A stretch of DNA of 64,000 nt. It comes from Pascua guehoae. Taxonomy: Eukaryota > Basidiomycota > Tremellomycetes > Trichosporonales > Trichosporonaceae. Positions 44,277 through 54,646 of this stretch are shown here, piece by piece (position 1 is the first letter of the stretch; each line of letters opens with the position of its first letter). The notes beneath the pieces were generated by a model, which did not search any database, was not told the DNA's origin, and saw nothing but the letters and a program-made list of their open reading frames with translations. The DNA lies in NCBI GenBank assembly GCA_001600415.1, contig BCJX01000004.1, forward strand, positions 1,945,064-2,009,063, given 5' to 3'. The translations under genes and the position numbers were made by a program.

Positions 44277-46218
44277 TCACTCACTCTTGTAGTCGGTAAT
44301 GTCGTCGACAGCGTGTTCACCGACATGGCGGTCCTCCTCCCCAAACGCCTCATACTTCATGTTCATGCTGGTGTCCTTGATAAACTCGGGCTTGCCAGCC
44401 GCAACACGCTGGCGGCGTCGAATGCGGTTGAGGACGTAGATGACGACGACCTGCATGCCGACGACGGCGAGCTGGGCAGCAAAGATACCCAAACACGCAC
44501 GGACGCCGGGTTTGTAGTATGGCGCATCGTTGGCGTTGAACAGCATAGGCCCAATGACGTTGCCCGTGCCAGAGAAGATCTGGAAGAGAGCCATGAGAAC
44601 CGACTTTTTCGTCTGGCCCGCAGTGTTGGCTGTAATCCACGAAACCAGCAGAGGGTTAGAACCCGAGTTGAAAGCGAGCAGGTAGTAGCCCGCAAGTCCC
44701 TGTGCCTGCTTGAAGCTACCGCCCTCGGCGTCCGATGTGTAGAGTAGCGCACAGCCGATGATACCGGGGATCTGCAGAATGGCGAGTGGGATGCACTTTG
44801 ATTTCATTGTCTGCGCCGCCCAGGACGAGAAGAGGATGACCAGCACTTGCAGCGCGCCGTACGGCATGTTGAGCAAGTTGCTGATCTGCTTGTCAAAGCC
44901 CTGGATGTTAGCTTCCATCGCAGGCGTGGAATATGTCCCCCCCCCCCCCCCCGCCACATGTTGGCATGTTGTCTTGCTCACATCCATAGCCTGACAACAA
45001 CCACCACCACACCACCACCACCACCACTCTCCCCCCTTCCGCCCCCCCCCCCCCCCCCCCCCCCCCCAAAGTCCGCGGTCGTGGCTACGCACCATGCCTT
45101 GGATCAACGTCGGGCCGAATTTCGAGCCCACAGCAACGCCCGAATTGACGAGGAGGGAGAGGCCAACAAAGAGGACGGTCTTTGGGTCGTAGAGTGCCTC
45201 GAGCGCCTGGTCCCACTTGAACTTGTTGGAGCCGATTCCGGTCTGGTTGGCACGCAGCCGCTCGACCGTCTTGAGCTTTTCCTCTTCCGTGAGGAACCGC
45301 GCGCTCTCGACATTCGAGTCGATGAGCATCCAGACCACCACGGCGGCGAGGACGGTCAACACGCCGCACAGAATAAACAGCGCCTGCCACTGGCGGATTT
45401 GGTGCGTCGGTGCGAATGATAGTCCGTACGAGATGGCAGCGCCGATAATCGACGCAATGCCGTTCATGCAGTACCACATGGCGATGCGGAGCGGCTGCTC
45501 CGAGCGGCGGTACCACTGGGCCGTCATGACGCTGAAGAGGGGGAGACCTGGGGTGGGTCAGCTATTACCACAGGACACTCGGCGTCCAGACCTACATCCG
45601 CTTTCAAAGATGCCCAGCAAGAATCGAAGAGCCATGAGCGCGCCGAGACTGTGGTCAGCATCATTATTGGTAGAACAAAACTCACGAGGTGGCTGCGCCA
45701 TGGACAGCCTCCATGGTGCCCCAGAAGAAGACGAAAAAGGTCATGAGGTACCGCGACGGAACTCGAACAATGAGGTAGGACGAAAAGGGCATCCACGCAA
45801 TCTGAGCAAAGGGGAGCATCGATGCCAGAAGCGAGTATTGCGTCCCCTTGAGGTTGAGGTCCTTTGACAGTCCGAGGATGTTTGCGTAACCAATGTCTAT
45901 GTGCGTTAGTTTGATGCAAAAGTCTTTGCCACGAGTGCCACAAGGTGGCAACCGCCGGCGCGGGGCTTCATCGTCCCAGGACGTACTGTTCTTGTCCAAC
46001 ACCTGGAGAAAGTAGACAAGGATGAGCACGGACAGAATCCGCTTGTCGGTTTTACGCCGCAGCATCGTATTCTCAGCCTCAGTGAGCTGCACGCGCTCCT
46101 CGTGCGGGGCATGTTTGAGGTCGTCGTCGACTGACACAGTCTCGCGGCCCTGCTCAATGTGCTCAATATCGCCCTTGTCGTCGTCGAGGTGCGGTACCGT
46201 CATGTTTGGTTGGGTCAT
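44277..46218 (-). CDS. MFS permease, anion:cation symporter (DAL5) family, second copy
   Basis: Exons on the minus strand: 46218-45987, 45896-45686, 45648-45596, 45547-45093, 44900-44277 (524 residues). Family motifs: YFLQVLDKNNIGYANILGL in TM1, FFVFFWGTMEAVHGAATS, ALMALRFLLGIFESG, SVMTAQWYRRSEQPLR, TLIQGM joined to GFDKQISNLLNMPYGALQVLV, and the C-terminal half with LLVSWITANTAGQTKKS. About 12 membrane segments are expected, with acidic cytosolic tails. The start is the ATG giving MTQPNMTVPHL; in-frame ATGs at 46296 and 46419 would lengthen the N-terminus. The last intron (44901-45092) is 192 nt and contains two long G homopolymers on the coding strand; it is in frame by length, so an unspliced read would be misleadingly open. 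Substrate unknown. Confidence 0.85.
44901..45092 (-). repeat. Intron with two poly-C (coding-strand poly-G) tracts
   Basis: On the plus strand the tracts are 16 C (44937-44952) and 26 C (45042-45067), separated by ACC/CCA-rich sequence. They sit inside the last intron of the permease gene. Homopolymers of this length are error-prone in sequencing, so their exact lengths are unsure. Confidence 0.9.
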
Positions 46219-47231
46219 GGTTGGATGAGATGGAGGCTGCCCGTTGATGTTGTTGGGTAACCCTCTCGAGCCCACCTCCTTATACCTCTCCGACATTGTC
46301 TTGGCATCCCCACTTCGGAGCCCCCTTCCACACTCCGGGGGACCACACACGTTCCCCGGAGACTTGACCTCCGCAGCGACGCGTTGCGGACCGAGCGACC
46401 CGTTTGCCAAGATATTCATATGACTAGCCGTTCAGTGCAGTGGGCTGGCTTTAGCAGCCGACACTTCAGGGCCAAGAGCGACGCAAAGCTCACATGCTAG
46501 ACGGACCGCTTCTCCGCGGTCCGACGGTCCGGCGCACGTGGCCAGAATCCACCCACCTGGTATCTATCACTGAACCATGACGAAGGTTAGCAATGGCACC
46601 CAAGCTCTTGGTAAGTGTGCACGTGGGTAGGTAAATGATGTTCCAGCACGGCTTCGCGGACCGTGTTAGGTATCCGACCGTATCCTGAGTTGGATATCCG
46701 GAACCTGGATGAATTGGTTGGTGCTGACAGGTTGGCCCGTGATGGAAGCTGACCTCTCTAGGTGATATTGACTCCCAACCCGGGAGAGTCAGGAAGTGGA
46801 GTAACCGATTACAGCAGCGATGGTCAGTCTAGGCCTGTTCACTCGACGACAGCACTGCACGGTGCAAGGTTGGCGGTGAACAAGGCCACAGGAGCTGACA
46901 CACTCACCCAGTACTGGTGCCGTTCAGTCCTATTTGCCGCCAGCTGGTATTCACGGCGCCGCACTGGATTGTGATGCTACTCGCTTGGTCTTCAACTCAC
47001 GTTTCCTTCCATCTAAAGCATCACCACCACTGTCATTGGGAGCGCAACAGTCCAGACACTCAAGCAACTTTGGGGCCCCATGAAACCTCCACCAGCACGT
47101 GACCATGCACCCACGTCCAGCGCGTCCGTTTCCCACCCTATGTAGTCTTGTCTCGTCTCTGACACTTTGATCGTCTTCTCTTTCTCACAACTGCTTAAAT
47201 TGTCTCTTCAAACACAGAGTTGTTCACTGAC
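46219..47231. other. Divergent intergenic region
   Basis: Contains the promoters of the minus-strand permease and the plus-strand tandem-BTB gene. A CGG-containing palindrome at 46502-46523 is listed separately. No gene is supported. Confidence 0.5.
46502..46523. promoter_or_regulatory. Perfect CGGACCGC inverted repeat upstream of the permease
   Basis: CGGACCGC, six bases, then GCGGTCCG form a perfect inverted repeat about 285 bp upstream of the permease start. Everted or inverted CGG triplets are typical Zn2Cys6 regulator sites. Another GGTCCG follows directly (46525-46532). Its function is inferred. Confidence 0.35.
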
Positions 47232-48766
47232 ATGCCCTCTGCCGACGACACCGCAGTCTCGCCGCCTTCGGCAGCGTCGCCTTCAGCCTCACCTGATAGC
47301 AACCCATCGACTCCCGACGAACTGGTGGATGACGAAACATGGACAGCTGGTGACACAGTCCTTGTCTCTCACGATGGTGTGCGGTTTCGCATCCCCTCAT
47401 ACCTTATCCTAAACAGGTCAGAGCTGGTCCTTTTTAGCAGGCTTAACCCAGTGACTTGGTTATGCCGCATGGGCGCCGGCACCAGCTGACCCTCCAGCCC
47501 CACACTTCGTGCCAAGTATGAAGCCTCGGCTTCCTCGCCTCCAACGATCACGCTGGGCAATCCAGAGTACGAGACAGCCACCACTGTACGGCAGTACCTT
47601 TCGTTTTCAACCACCGGCGAGCTTGAGGGTCCGCCCAATGGCAACGACTACCTCTTCTTCCTTCCTCTCACGCTCTTTCTACTGCAGCATGAGTGTACCG
47701 CTCTCCTACGCCATCTTCTTCGCGACGTGCGTGAACGCCACCACAACAAGACACTTGAACCAATCTGCGTGTTCGCAGTTGGCGCTGTGGCCGACGATCC
47801 CATGACTTTGAAAGAAGCGTTGTCTCGATACGACTCGGTATGGCCCTTGTCCGGCTCAGAGACAGGAAGGACAGGACCAATGCGTAGCGCAAACGTATTC
47901 GATACAGCTACCTGGCCACTGGCACTTTGGCGTGCTGTCCCTGCCTTTATGGCATGGCAGCTTACACGGGCATGGTCGCTGGTGGCATCTAGTGCGAGTC
48001 TCCCGGATACATTCCTCTCTCAAATGGAAGAATATCGAGCCGAGAACCCCTCCGAGGATGCCAATGGGCAGTTCACCAAGACGATCGCCATATCTTCTAA
48101 GATTAGCGATGACCCCACCTGGAACAGTGGCGACTTCGAGCTCGTGTCAGCGGATAATGTTCGATTCCGCGTTGCTTCATTTGACCTTTTCTCGCACAGG
48201 TGAGTCAACCCGAGCGTGCCTTGTGGTAGTCGTGCTGACACGCCAGTGGTTTCTTTCGCGGTGCCCGTCACATCGGAGGGCCTAGCAGCTTGGCAGTTAC
48301 ATTCACCGACCCGGAGTTTGAAACGGCCGCTACAATCCGGCAATTCCTTCACCTCGTCAAGGCTGGACGACCTCCGAAGCTGGAAAGAAACGCTGACGCA
48401 TCAAAGTTCCTTCCGCTTATCACGTTTATGCGCAAATACGACTGTTCGGCAGACCTCTGGGTGATGCTTCTGAACGTCCGCGATCTGGTACGCGATGGTG
48501 CCCTTTCCCCCCTCTTCGGATTTGTCATTGGAGATGCTGCAGAGGACGTGAAGACGTGCACCATCTCCACGAGCATTCTTAGCTGGACCGGCACAACCTC
48601 CAAGACCTCGGTATTCGATCCGAGCGGTCTCGGTCTCCGTCGTTGGAAGTCCATTCGTCCACCTTACCTTTGGGCCCTCACCAGGGCGTGGAGGAAAACA
48701 GGTAACACGGCTCAGCTGTCAACTGAATTCACAACCTTGATCGAAGGTGTGAGGGCGGTGGGGTGA
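47232..48766 (+). CDS. Protein with two tandem BTB/POZ-like halves
   Basis: Exons 47232-47416, 47498-48199, 48247-48766 (468 residues). The protein is an internal duplication. Half 1 has WTAGDTVLVSHDGVRFRIPSYLILN, then LGNPEYETATTVRQYLSF, and a helical region up to about residue 220. Half 2 repeats the plan with WNSGDFELVSADNVRFRVASFDLFS, then FTDPEFETAATIRQFLHL and a similar helical tail. The 'D-hxh-hdxhRFRhxS-hL' plus 'E-xATxRQ(Y/F)L' pattern is that of fungal BTB/POZ-like proteins. The two halves are joined by a continuous exon 2, so they are one gene; introns 1 and 2 lie at the same place within each half, right after the first BTB strand-helix unit, and both are phase 2. A role as a dimerisation or adaptor module is inferred. 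Confidence 0.75.
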
Positions 48767-49420
48767 TACACGTCCAGTGTTCTGTGGTAAAAATTGCGTT
48801 TGTCATCTATATGATGCTGACGGCCAGTGTGTTGTGCCATTCGTTCGGGAAATAGCATGTACGCATTGTGAGAGACCTGTGTTATAGTCTATGTGAGATA
48901 CATATGCGAGCCCAGAGGGCCACCTACATGTGTGATCAACGGTGATACTGTCATCCATTGTTTCCGAGACCGAGGATACCATCCCAGAGTTGATAAGTAC
49001 CAGTCTACTCCCAAGCAATGCATGTACCCTTCGGGACACTGAAACTAGGATGGGGCACATCTGGTCACTGGACAAATTACTGTACTCCACGATGTCTGTC
49101 TACACGCCTGTCTGGTGCCATGATGGGGTAGGGAAGGGCTGCAGAACGGCCACTGCTAATTCGAAACACGATTGCCAAAGATGACCACCCCCCAGCCACA
49201 CAGGAGCTGCCGTACATGGCTTCTGCGGGTGAAGACATCTATCACCGAGACATCTAAGCGACAGCGTTGGGCGTATTTGGAGCTACACATCATCTCCAAC
49301 AACCTACGCACGCATCGAATATCATCTCAAGCCTAATGTACAGCATCAAAGAAACCATGCACAATCAACATGTCCTACGGCCCACGAATTCGATACCATT
49401 GACGCATCATGCCGACCACG
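48767..49420. other. Intergenic region between convergent genes
   Basis: 3' ends of the tandem-BTB gene and of the dehydrogenase gene. Nothing else is seen. Confidence 0.5.
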
Positions 49421-50582
49421 TTACTTGACTGGGGGAACCTTGATGTCCTCCATTTCACGCACGAGCTTTGCAGCGGCGTCCTGCACGTCGGTACCGAGCT
49501 CCTTCCTCTGGCCATTCCACGGGCTCGCAGCGGATTTAATAACCCATGAGGTCTGCTGCGCGAGGCCCTGCCAAATCATGGCCTCGATACCTAGAAGCAA
49601 GTCAGCTATGAGCCTGCACCCCACTGCCAGCTCGGCTCCAACGCACCTGTGATTGCATTCCATCCTGCCGCCTCGGCCATCTTGTAGATGATAGTGTGGC
49701 GGGGCTTGTAGCACATTTCAAGGAAGGGCTTCCCGCTTGTGCTCTCAAAGATCTTGGCGGCGACGGCATACACGCGCTTCTCGTCGGGCGTCACGGGTTC
49801 AAATGACGGGATGGCGCCGACGCCAACTGCGACTGTTTCTGCGAGCTCGGGCGTCCACTCGTCGGGAGACGTGAGGGGGCGGAGATCGTACTGGGGGAAA
49901 CTGGAGATGATGTCCTGTGTCTCTTGCGCGTCCTGGCGTCAGTGTCATTGGAGAGTTTGCGAGGACGTACCCTGTTGATGAGGTAGATGGGTGAGAGCTT
50001 GAGCTGCGAGAGCGCATACACTGCTGCGCGGGTCGTTCCGCCTGAGTCGCGTCAGATGGCAATCACCTGGGGTGATGACTCACCTCCACCAATGATGAAG
50101 CCGCACTTGCCCAGCCCGAACGGCGTGGGGTTGTCCTGCTGCGCCTCGGGGAGAGAGTGGACAATGGCGCCGTGAACACCGAGCCAGTCAAAGTTCTCGC
50201 CTACGACCTGGAGACTGTCGCCGCCGACGTCCTCGAGGTAAATGGTGTTGATCGACCCGATCTCCTGCGCCGCGGGGCCGAGCCGGTCGACGTACTTTGT
50301 CATTGTCACCTTGATTGGCCTACGGTTAGTCCTGCCACCTATGCTGGGGCCGGGTGTTGCAGCTCACATTGTCACGCTGCACCCGCCAAATGTTGGGCTG
50401 CGGATGAGCGTGAGAATGTCCGACTTGATGTCCGTGTTGATGTTCTCGGGGTGGACAGTGTCGTGGAGCGTGTAGGTGTAGTTGGGGAGTCCGAGGCCCT
50501 GGAAGACGGCGTGGTGGAACGCGGGCGACGCAGAGTGCGAGATGGGGTAGCCGAACAGGAAGAATTCTGTGCGCTGCGACAT
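49421..50582 (-). CDS. qutB: Quinate/shikimate dehydrogenase (AroE-like, qutB/qa-3 type)
   Basis: Exons on the minus strand: 50582-50368, 50319-50084, 50041-49971, 49932-49647, 49590-49421 (325 residues). It oxidises quinate to 3-dehydroquinate (or shikimate to 3-dehydroshikimate) with NAD(P). The N-terminal substrate domain begins FLFGYPISHSASPAFHHAVF; the two Ser of SHSxSP are the shikimate carboxylate binders. Next comes GGCSVTMPIKVTM, formed across intron 1, with the catalytic Lys. The nucleotide domain is IIGGGGTTRAAVYAL (GxGGxxRA-like), then SPIYLINRD. The C-terminal part ends EAMIWQGLAQQTSWVI. Whether it prefers quinate or shikimate cannot be read, but its neighbours favour a catabolic quinate role. 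It is transcribed with the dehydratase gene, about 1 kb downstream of it. Confidence 0.85.
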
Positions 50583-51611
50583 CTGGGGGGTTAGTCGTGA
50601 AACAGGAAGTGGGTGCTCACGATGATGGGGATGGGGCGGATGACCGTGGATGGGGGTTGAGATGAAAAGTTGGATACAGATGGAGTTGGGTACAAGTGCG
50701 GGTGCGAATGATCCTGGGTGATGGTGTGAAGTCGTTGATGAGTCCGGGTGTGGACAAGGTAATAACAAACGCCGAATGCACGAGAAGTTGGGATGGTGGG
50801 GTTGTCGATGTCAATCCTTGGACAAAGAGCTAGGCTCTGACGTTAGTCACCGATATGATAGGATGCGCACAATCCGGGGCCGGCGGGGCAGTTGCAGCCG
50901 AAAGAGCAAGGGCTATTCTGGGGCCGTTGTGGGGTCGATTCGAGACACATTCCCACGCCCTGGATCTCTCTGGTGGGCTCTCTGTGGTTAGTAACCTTAC
51001 GAACTCCACCCACATGCACAGCTGGGCACCCAGAGTACATAGTGGGCAACCACCCAGAGCGGAGAGCGGGACGAGAAATGGAGAAACCGCGGCAACACCG
51101 CGGGTATCGGACGTTGGGATACCGAACGTTCTGGTCTAGGAGCAAGTTCGGAAAATTGGGATGAAACTCGGAAAATCAAATCTAGGATCTCAGGGTCTTG
51201 TCGGGCCGGTGACTGCCGGTGCCCTGTAAAGTCACACGGGAGGGGGAGGAGGAGCAATCGACAAAGGAGTACGTATGCCCGGTTTCATTATTCACGCGGT
51301 CAGATGCTCGCCGTTGGTCACTAGTGCACTACTATGGTCATCTGATCATGCCATGCCCCCCCTTCACAGCAGCGGACCGTGGTAGTCACGCGCTCAGCCC
51401 CACCTTGGAATGTGATCAAGCCAGGCGCCGGCTTGACTCCTGGCAGAGCAGCTGCAGGAGGCATTGAATGCAGCATGCAGCAGGCATTGACAATGCGTCA
51501 ACTATGGCCCGACGACAAACCAATGCCGCAGACAAGCAATAGGAAGTAGGACATGACATACATCAGAAGCCGAGACTAAAACTTATCTACGTAGCCGCAA
51601 GAGTAGTGCTC
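50583..51611. other. Intergenic region within the quinate cluster
   Basis: Promoter of the dehydrogenase gene and 3' end of the dehydratase gene. No gene is supported. Confidence 0.5.
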
Positions 51612-52661
51612 TTAATTCAATGCAGCCTTGCCAAGGAGCAGTTGAACGACACCACGGAGACCCTCCAAGGCCCTGCGAGCGTGCTCGTCGGGGACAGTGT
51701 CGGCGGCATCATGGAGACTGGCGTTGAACACTTCGATGCTCCACGGTCCAGTATATCCTGTGCGGACGACAGCTTCACAGAATTCCACGACGGGCATGTA
51801 GGCGCCGCGCGACGTCTCGAGCGGGAAGAGACGGTGTTCGCGCGACCACGGCAGGAGGCGGGGGATCGTGGGGTCTTCTGGCGGCGTGAGAGGTGGAGTC
51901 ATGCGCTCGGCGTCGGCGACTTGGAGGAAGAAGATCTTGTCTCCTGGGACCTGCGCGAGCTTGCTGAGGCTCTTTTCGAGGCGCCTGTCCACCTCGAGGT
52001 CAAGCTTCCCCGTGGGCGAGTATGGGTCGGCCCACTCGTACGCGAGTGTGTTGAACGAGTCGAGTGCGAGGCCGACGTTTGGCCGGTTGGCAGCGACGAC
52101 GACCTCGTACGCGTCGGCCCAGGTGCGGCGGTGGGCCGCAAACGACAGGCCCTCGTAGGAGACACGGAGGGGAGGGTCGTACTTGGCGCCTTCGTCGGCG
52201 AGCCATGCGAGGTCGGCAGCGCAGGTTGCGAGATCGCCCGTTGTCGTCGGCGACGGCGCCTTGTTGGAGCAGATGAGGACGAGGTCCGTACCCAGCGCTG
52301 GGAGGAGGCTCAGAACGGCACGCGCATGTTCACGCGCCTCGGTACGTTTCTTGGGGTCCACGAACCCCTCGAACGAGCGTAGTGGCTGCCAGCAGGAAAT
52401 GCGCATGCCATGTCCGCGCACCAGAGCGCCAAGCGCCCGTGCTGCCTCGAGCGACACTTGGTCGCCGTCCACCGACGTAACGCCACGCTCGGCAGCGTAC
52501 GCGTCGCGATATGCGTCCCAGTCGTTGTCGAAAATCTCGATCGAGCCGAATCCCGCACGAGCAGCTGCAGCTACCTTGGCGGGAAAGTCGTGGTGGTCAC
52601 ATACGCCGAGGGAGAGCGAGGCGATGCCGAGCTCGGGAGAGTGGGGCCTTGCGTTCACCAT
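51612..52661 (-). CDS. qutC: 3-Dehydroshikimate dehydratase (qutC/qa-4 type)
   Basis: One uninterrupted frame, 349 residues, start at MVNARPHSPELG. The enzyme converts 3-dehydroshikimate to protocatechuate, the last step that links quinate to the beta-ketoadipate pathway. It is a metal-dependent TIM barrel of the xylose isomerase-like/AP endonuclease 2 family. Visible signatures are LGIASLSLGVCDHHDFPAKVAAAARAGFGSIEIFDND at the start (EIFDND carries a metal Glu), GTDLVLICSNKA, LRVSYEGLSF (metal Glu), NVGLALDSFNTLA (metal Asp) and PWSIEVFN (metal Glu) near the end. The length matches QutC/Qa-4 of ascomycetes. It is divergent from the dehydroquinase gene across a 516-bp shared region. Confidence 0.88.
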   Translation of the reverse strand: MVNARPHSPELGIASLSLGVCDHHDFPAKVAAAARAGFGSIEIFDNDWDAYRDAYAAERGVTSVDGDQVSLEAARALGALVRGHGMRISCWQPLRSFEGFVDPKKRTEAREHARAVLSLLPALGTDLVLICSNKAPSPTTTGDLATCAADLAWLADEGAKYDPPLRVSYEGLSFAAHRRTWADAYEVVVAANRPNVGLALDSFNTLAYEWADPYSPTGKLDLEVDRRLEKSLSKLAQVPGDKIFFLQVADAERMTPPLTPPEDPTIPRLLPWSREHRLFPLETSRGAYMPVVEFCEAVVRTGYTGPWSIEVFNASLHDAADTVPDEHARRALEGLRGVVQLLLGKAALN

Positions 52662-53177
52662 GGTGAGAGTTGTTGATTGAATGAAGGTAGTAAAGTGCTG
52701 GGTGTGTTGGTGATGAGGTGTTGTTGGGACTTGGGAGTTACGAGTCGCGACTTGAGTATAATAATAGTGGCTATGTTGCTCCGGGTAACTTTGTAGCTTG
52801 ACTGGGAGCCAGTGTTGACGCGCTCGGCTTGCAAAAAGATGGAGTTGCGGGAATGATGGCGCCGCCGCAGTGGTGTTATCTACGTCACATATCTGTTGCA
52901 ATTTGGGGCGGGACGTACACAAACCGGCTACAGCAGGCTACAGGGACGCGGAAAAAAATCGGACGGCTTCACCGGCCCCGGCATCATGATTATGTCCATG
53001 CGAGCTTGTGCCTGGCCATCAACGCTACGAGAATGCGAGGACCCAAGGCTGGATGCCACTTCAGCCCGACCTACTGTATAGTACTCCAAGTGCCCGATAT
53101 GAACACCGATCCCCAACGCCCAGATTACTTGTATCCTCAGTTTGATCTCCCCAACGCACACAACATCAGCATTCACA
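52662..53177. promoter_or_regulatory. Shared bidirectional promoter region of the quinate cluster
   Basis: The 516 bp between the start codons of the dehydratase (-) and dehydroquinase (+) genes must carry both promoters. I looked for the QutA/Qa-1F palindrome GGATAA-N4-TTATCC known from ascomycetes and did not see it. No coding exon is supported. Confidence 0.7.
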
Positions 53178-53811
53178 ATGACACGTTCTGGCAAACGCTC
53201 CGTCCTCGTCCTCAACGGCCCCAACCTCAACCTCCTGGGCCTGCGAGAGCCACAGCGTGAGTGAATTACTACGTTGCTTCCAGTCCGTTCTGCTCACATA
53301 CAGTATACGGGTCTGCGACACTGGCCGACGTCGAGAAAGCAGCAAATGAGCAGGCCAAGGGTGCGGGTGCGCATCTTGAGTTTTTCCAAACCAACTGGGA
53401 GGGAGCGTTCTTGGAGCGGGTCCATGCCGCGCGCACTGATGGGACCGATGGGATTGTTGTCAATGCTGGTACGTTGGACAGCACTATAATCTGATTACTA
53501 CAACAAGAGCTGACACGCTTCAGGCGCGTGGACCCACTACAACGTCTCGATCCGTGACGCGCTCCTTGGTGTTTCTATCCCCTTTGTCGAGGTTCACGTT
53601 ACCAACATCCACGCCCGTGAGGAGTGGCGTCACACATCGTTTCTGACGGACAAGGCTGTGGCAATCATCGTGGGTATCAAGCACGGCAAAGGTGGCAATA
53701 CTAACAACCCAGGCCGGGGCTGGTCCACGTGGATACCACTATAGCATTGATCTAGTGCTCAACGACGAGAAAAAGTTCCCGGCTCGCCCAGAGCCGGAAG
53801 CAGACAAGTAG
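53178..53811 (+). CDS. qutE: Type II 3-dehydroquinate dehydratase (qutE/qa-2 type)
   Basis: Exons 53178-53256, 53304-53468, 53524-53669, 53713-53811 (162 residues), the usual length for the dodecameric type II enzyme. It dehydrates 3-dehydroquinate to 3-dehydroshikimate. Motifs in order: [18 protein letters not shown] (N-terminal strand and catalytic loop), [11 protein letters not shown] where the Tyr is the catalytic one, [15 protein letters not shown] (Asn/Glu), [20 protein letters not shown] (substrate-binding NAGA with Thr/His), [14 protein letters not shown] (catalytic His of the hVHhSNhhxRE motif) and [18 protein letters not shown] at the end. Fungal biosynthetic 3-dehydroquinase is part of the pentafunctional AROM protein and is type I, so a free type II enzyme points to catabolism. 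Confidence 0.93.
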
Positions 53812-54646
53812 GAGCTCTATGTAGGGTGGTCAAATAGGCTGTTGTAAAGATGTGATGCAACCGTTCCTTCATCCTCTCTCGAGCTGTGGTATCAGTCGTG
53901 TACTGTAGCAGCATTATTGCATGCCTCCGTTTCGGTGCACAAGGTGCCTCAGTTTAGCAGTTTAGCAGCCGAGTGCTTCAACATGGTCCCTGCTTTCGGA
54001 CGCGATCGTTGCAATAGCCTCTGCGGTACTCGTGGGTTCGGCCCCGGACTCCTGAGGGCATGTGCCAGAGGACGGAACAAGGTCGGATAAGCTCTCTCCA
54101 CAGCTGTTCACGCGACCACAGGGTTAGGGTTTACGCGGCTTGCCATTGGCTGACAAGATGCTGTCGGTAGGCGGCTGTGGTTCACCGTCTGGATCTAGGC
54201 GCTGCGGTAGCGGCAAGGCCGTTGACCGTTCTCCATTGATTGGGGGCCAAGATCCATTCTAGATCTCAATCCAGGGAACCGCACTCTGGAAATTGACCTA
54301 CCGTGTGGCAGGCTGGTTGCCATCGGCCAAGATTAACTTCTGGAGTGCACGTGCCTGACGGAATGCCGGTCTTGACGAAGCCGGTAGAGAGAGTAGACTG
54401 ACCCGATGGGCCCGATGGGCGATCAGGGGCATCGTATCGGCGCTCCAAGGAACGTTTGGTTGACTTTCCGCTCCGTGCAGAGGTGAGAACGGACTTGGGA
54501 CTGAAACGATTGGCCACCACCATTGTGGATGGGAACATCCAGGCTGTGGAGCCAAAACAACATAAAGAGCAGGTGAACATCAAGAGTTGAGACCTCATCC
54601 ACCACCACCACTTGCTACAACACATCGCAACGCCACTCAGCTCAAA
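53812..54646. other. Intergenic region
   Basis: Promoter of the permease gene and 3' end of the dehydroquinase gene. A single GGATAAGC at about 54084 resembles a QutA half-site but has no inverted partner. No gene is supported. Confidence 0.45.

Noticed and set aside
54121..54135. GGTTAGGGTTTACG resembling a telomeric repeat
   Set aside because: Only about one and a half units, inside a gene-dense region; most likely chance.
52662..54646. QutA/Qa-1F-type palindromic sites in the quinate cluster promoters
   Set aside because: Only a single half-site-like GGATAAGC (about 54084) was found, with no inverted partner.
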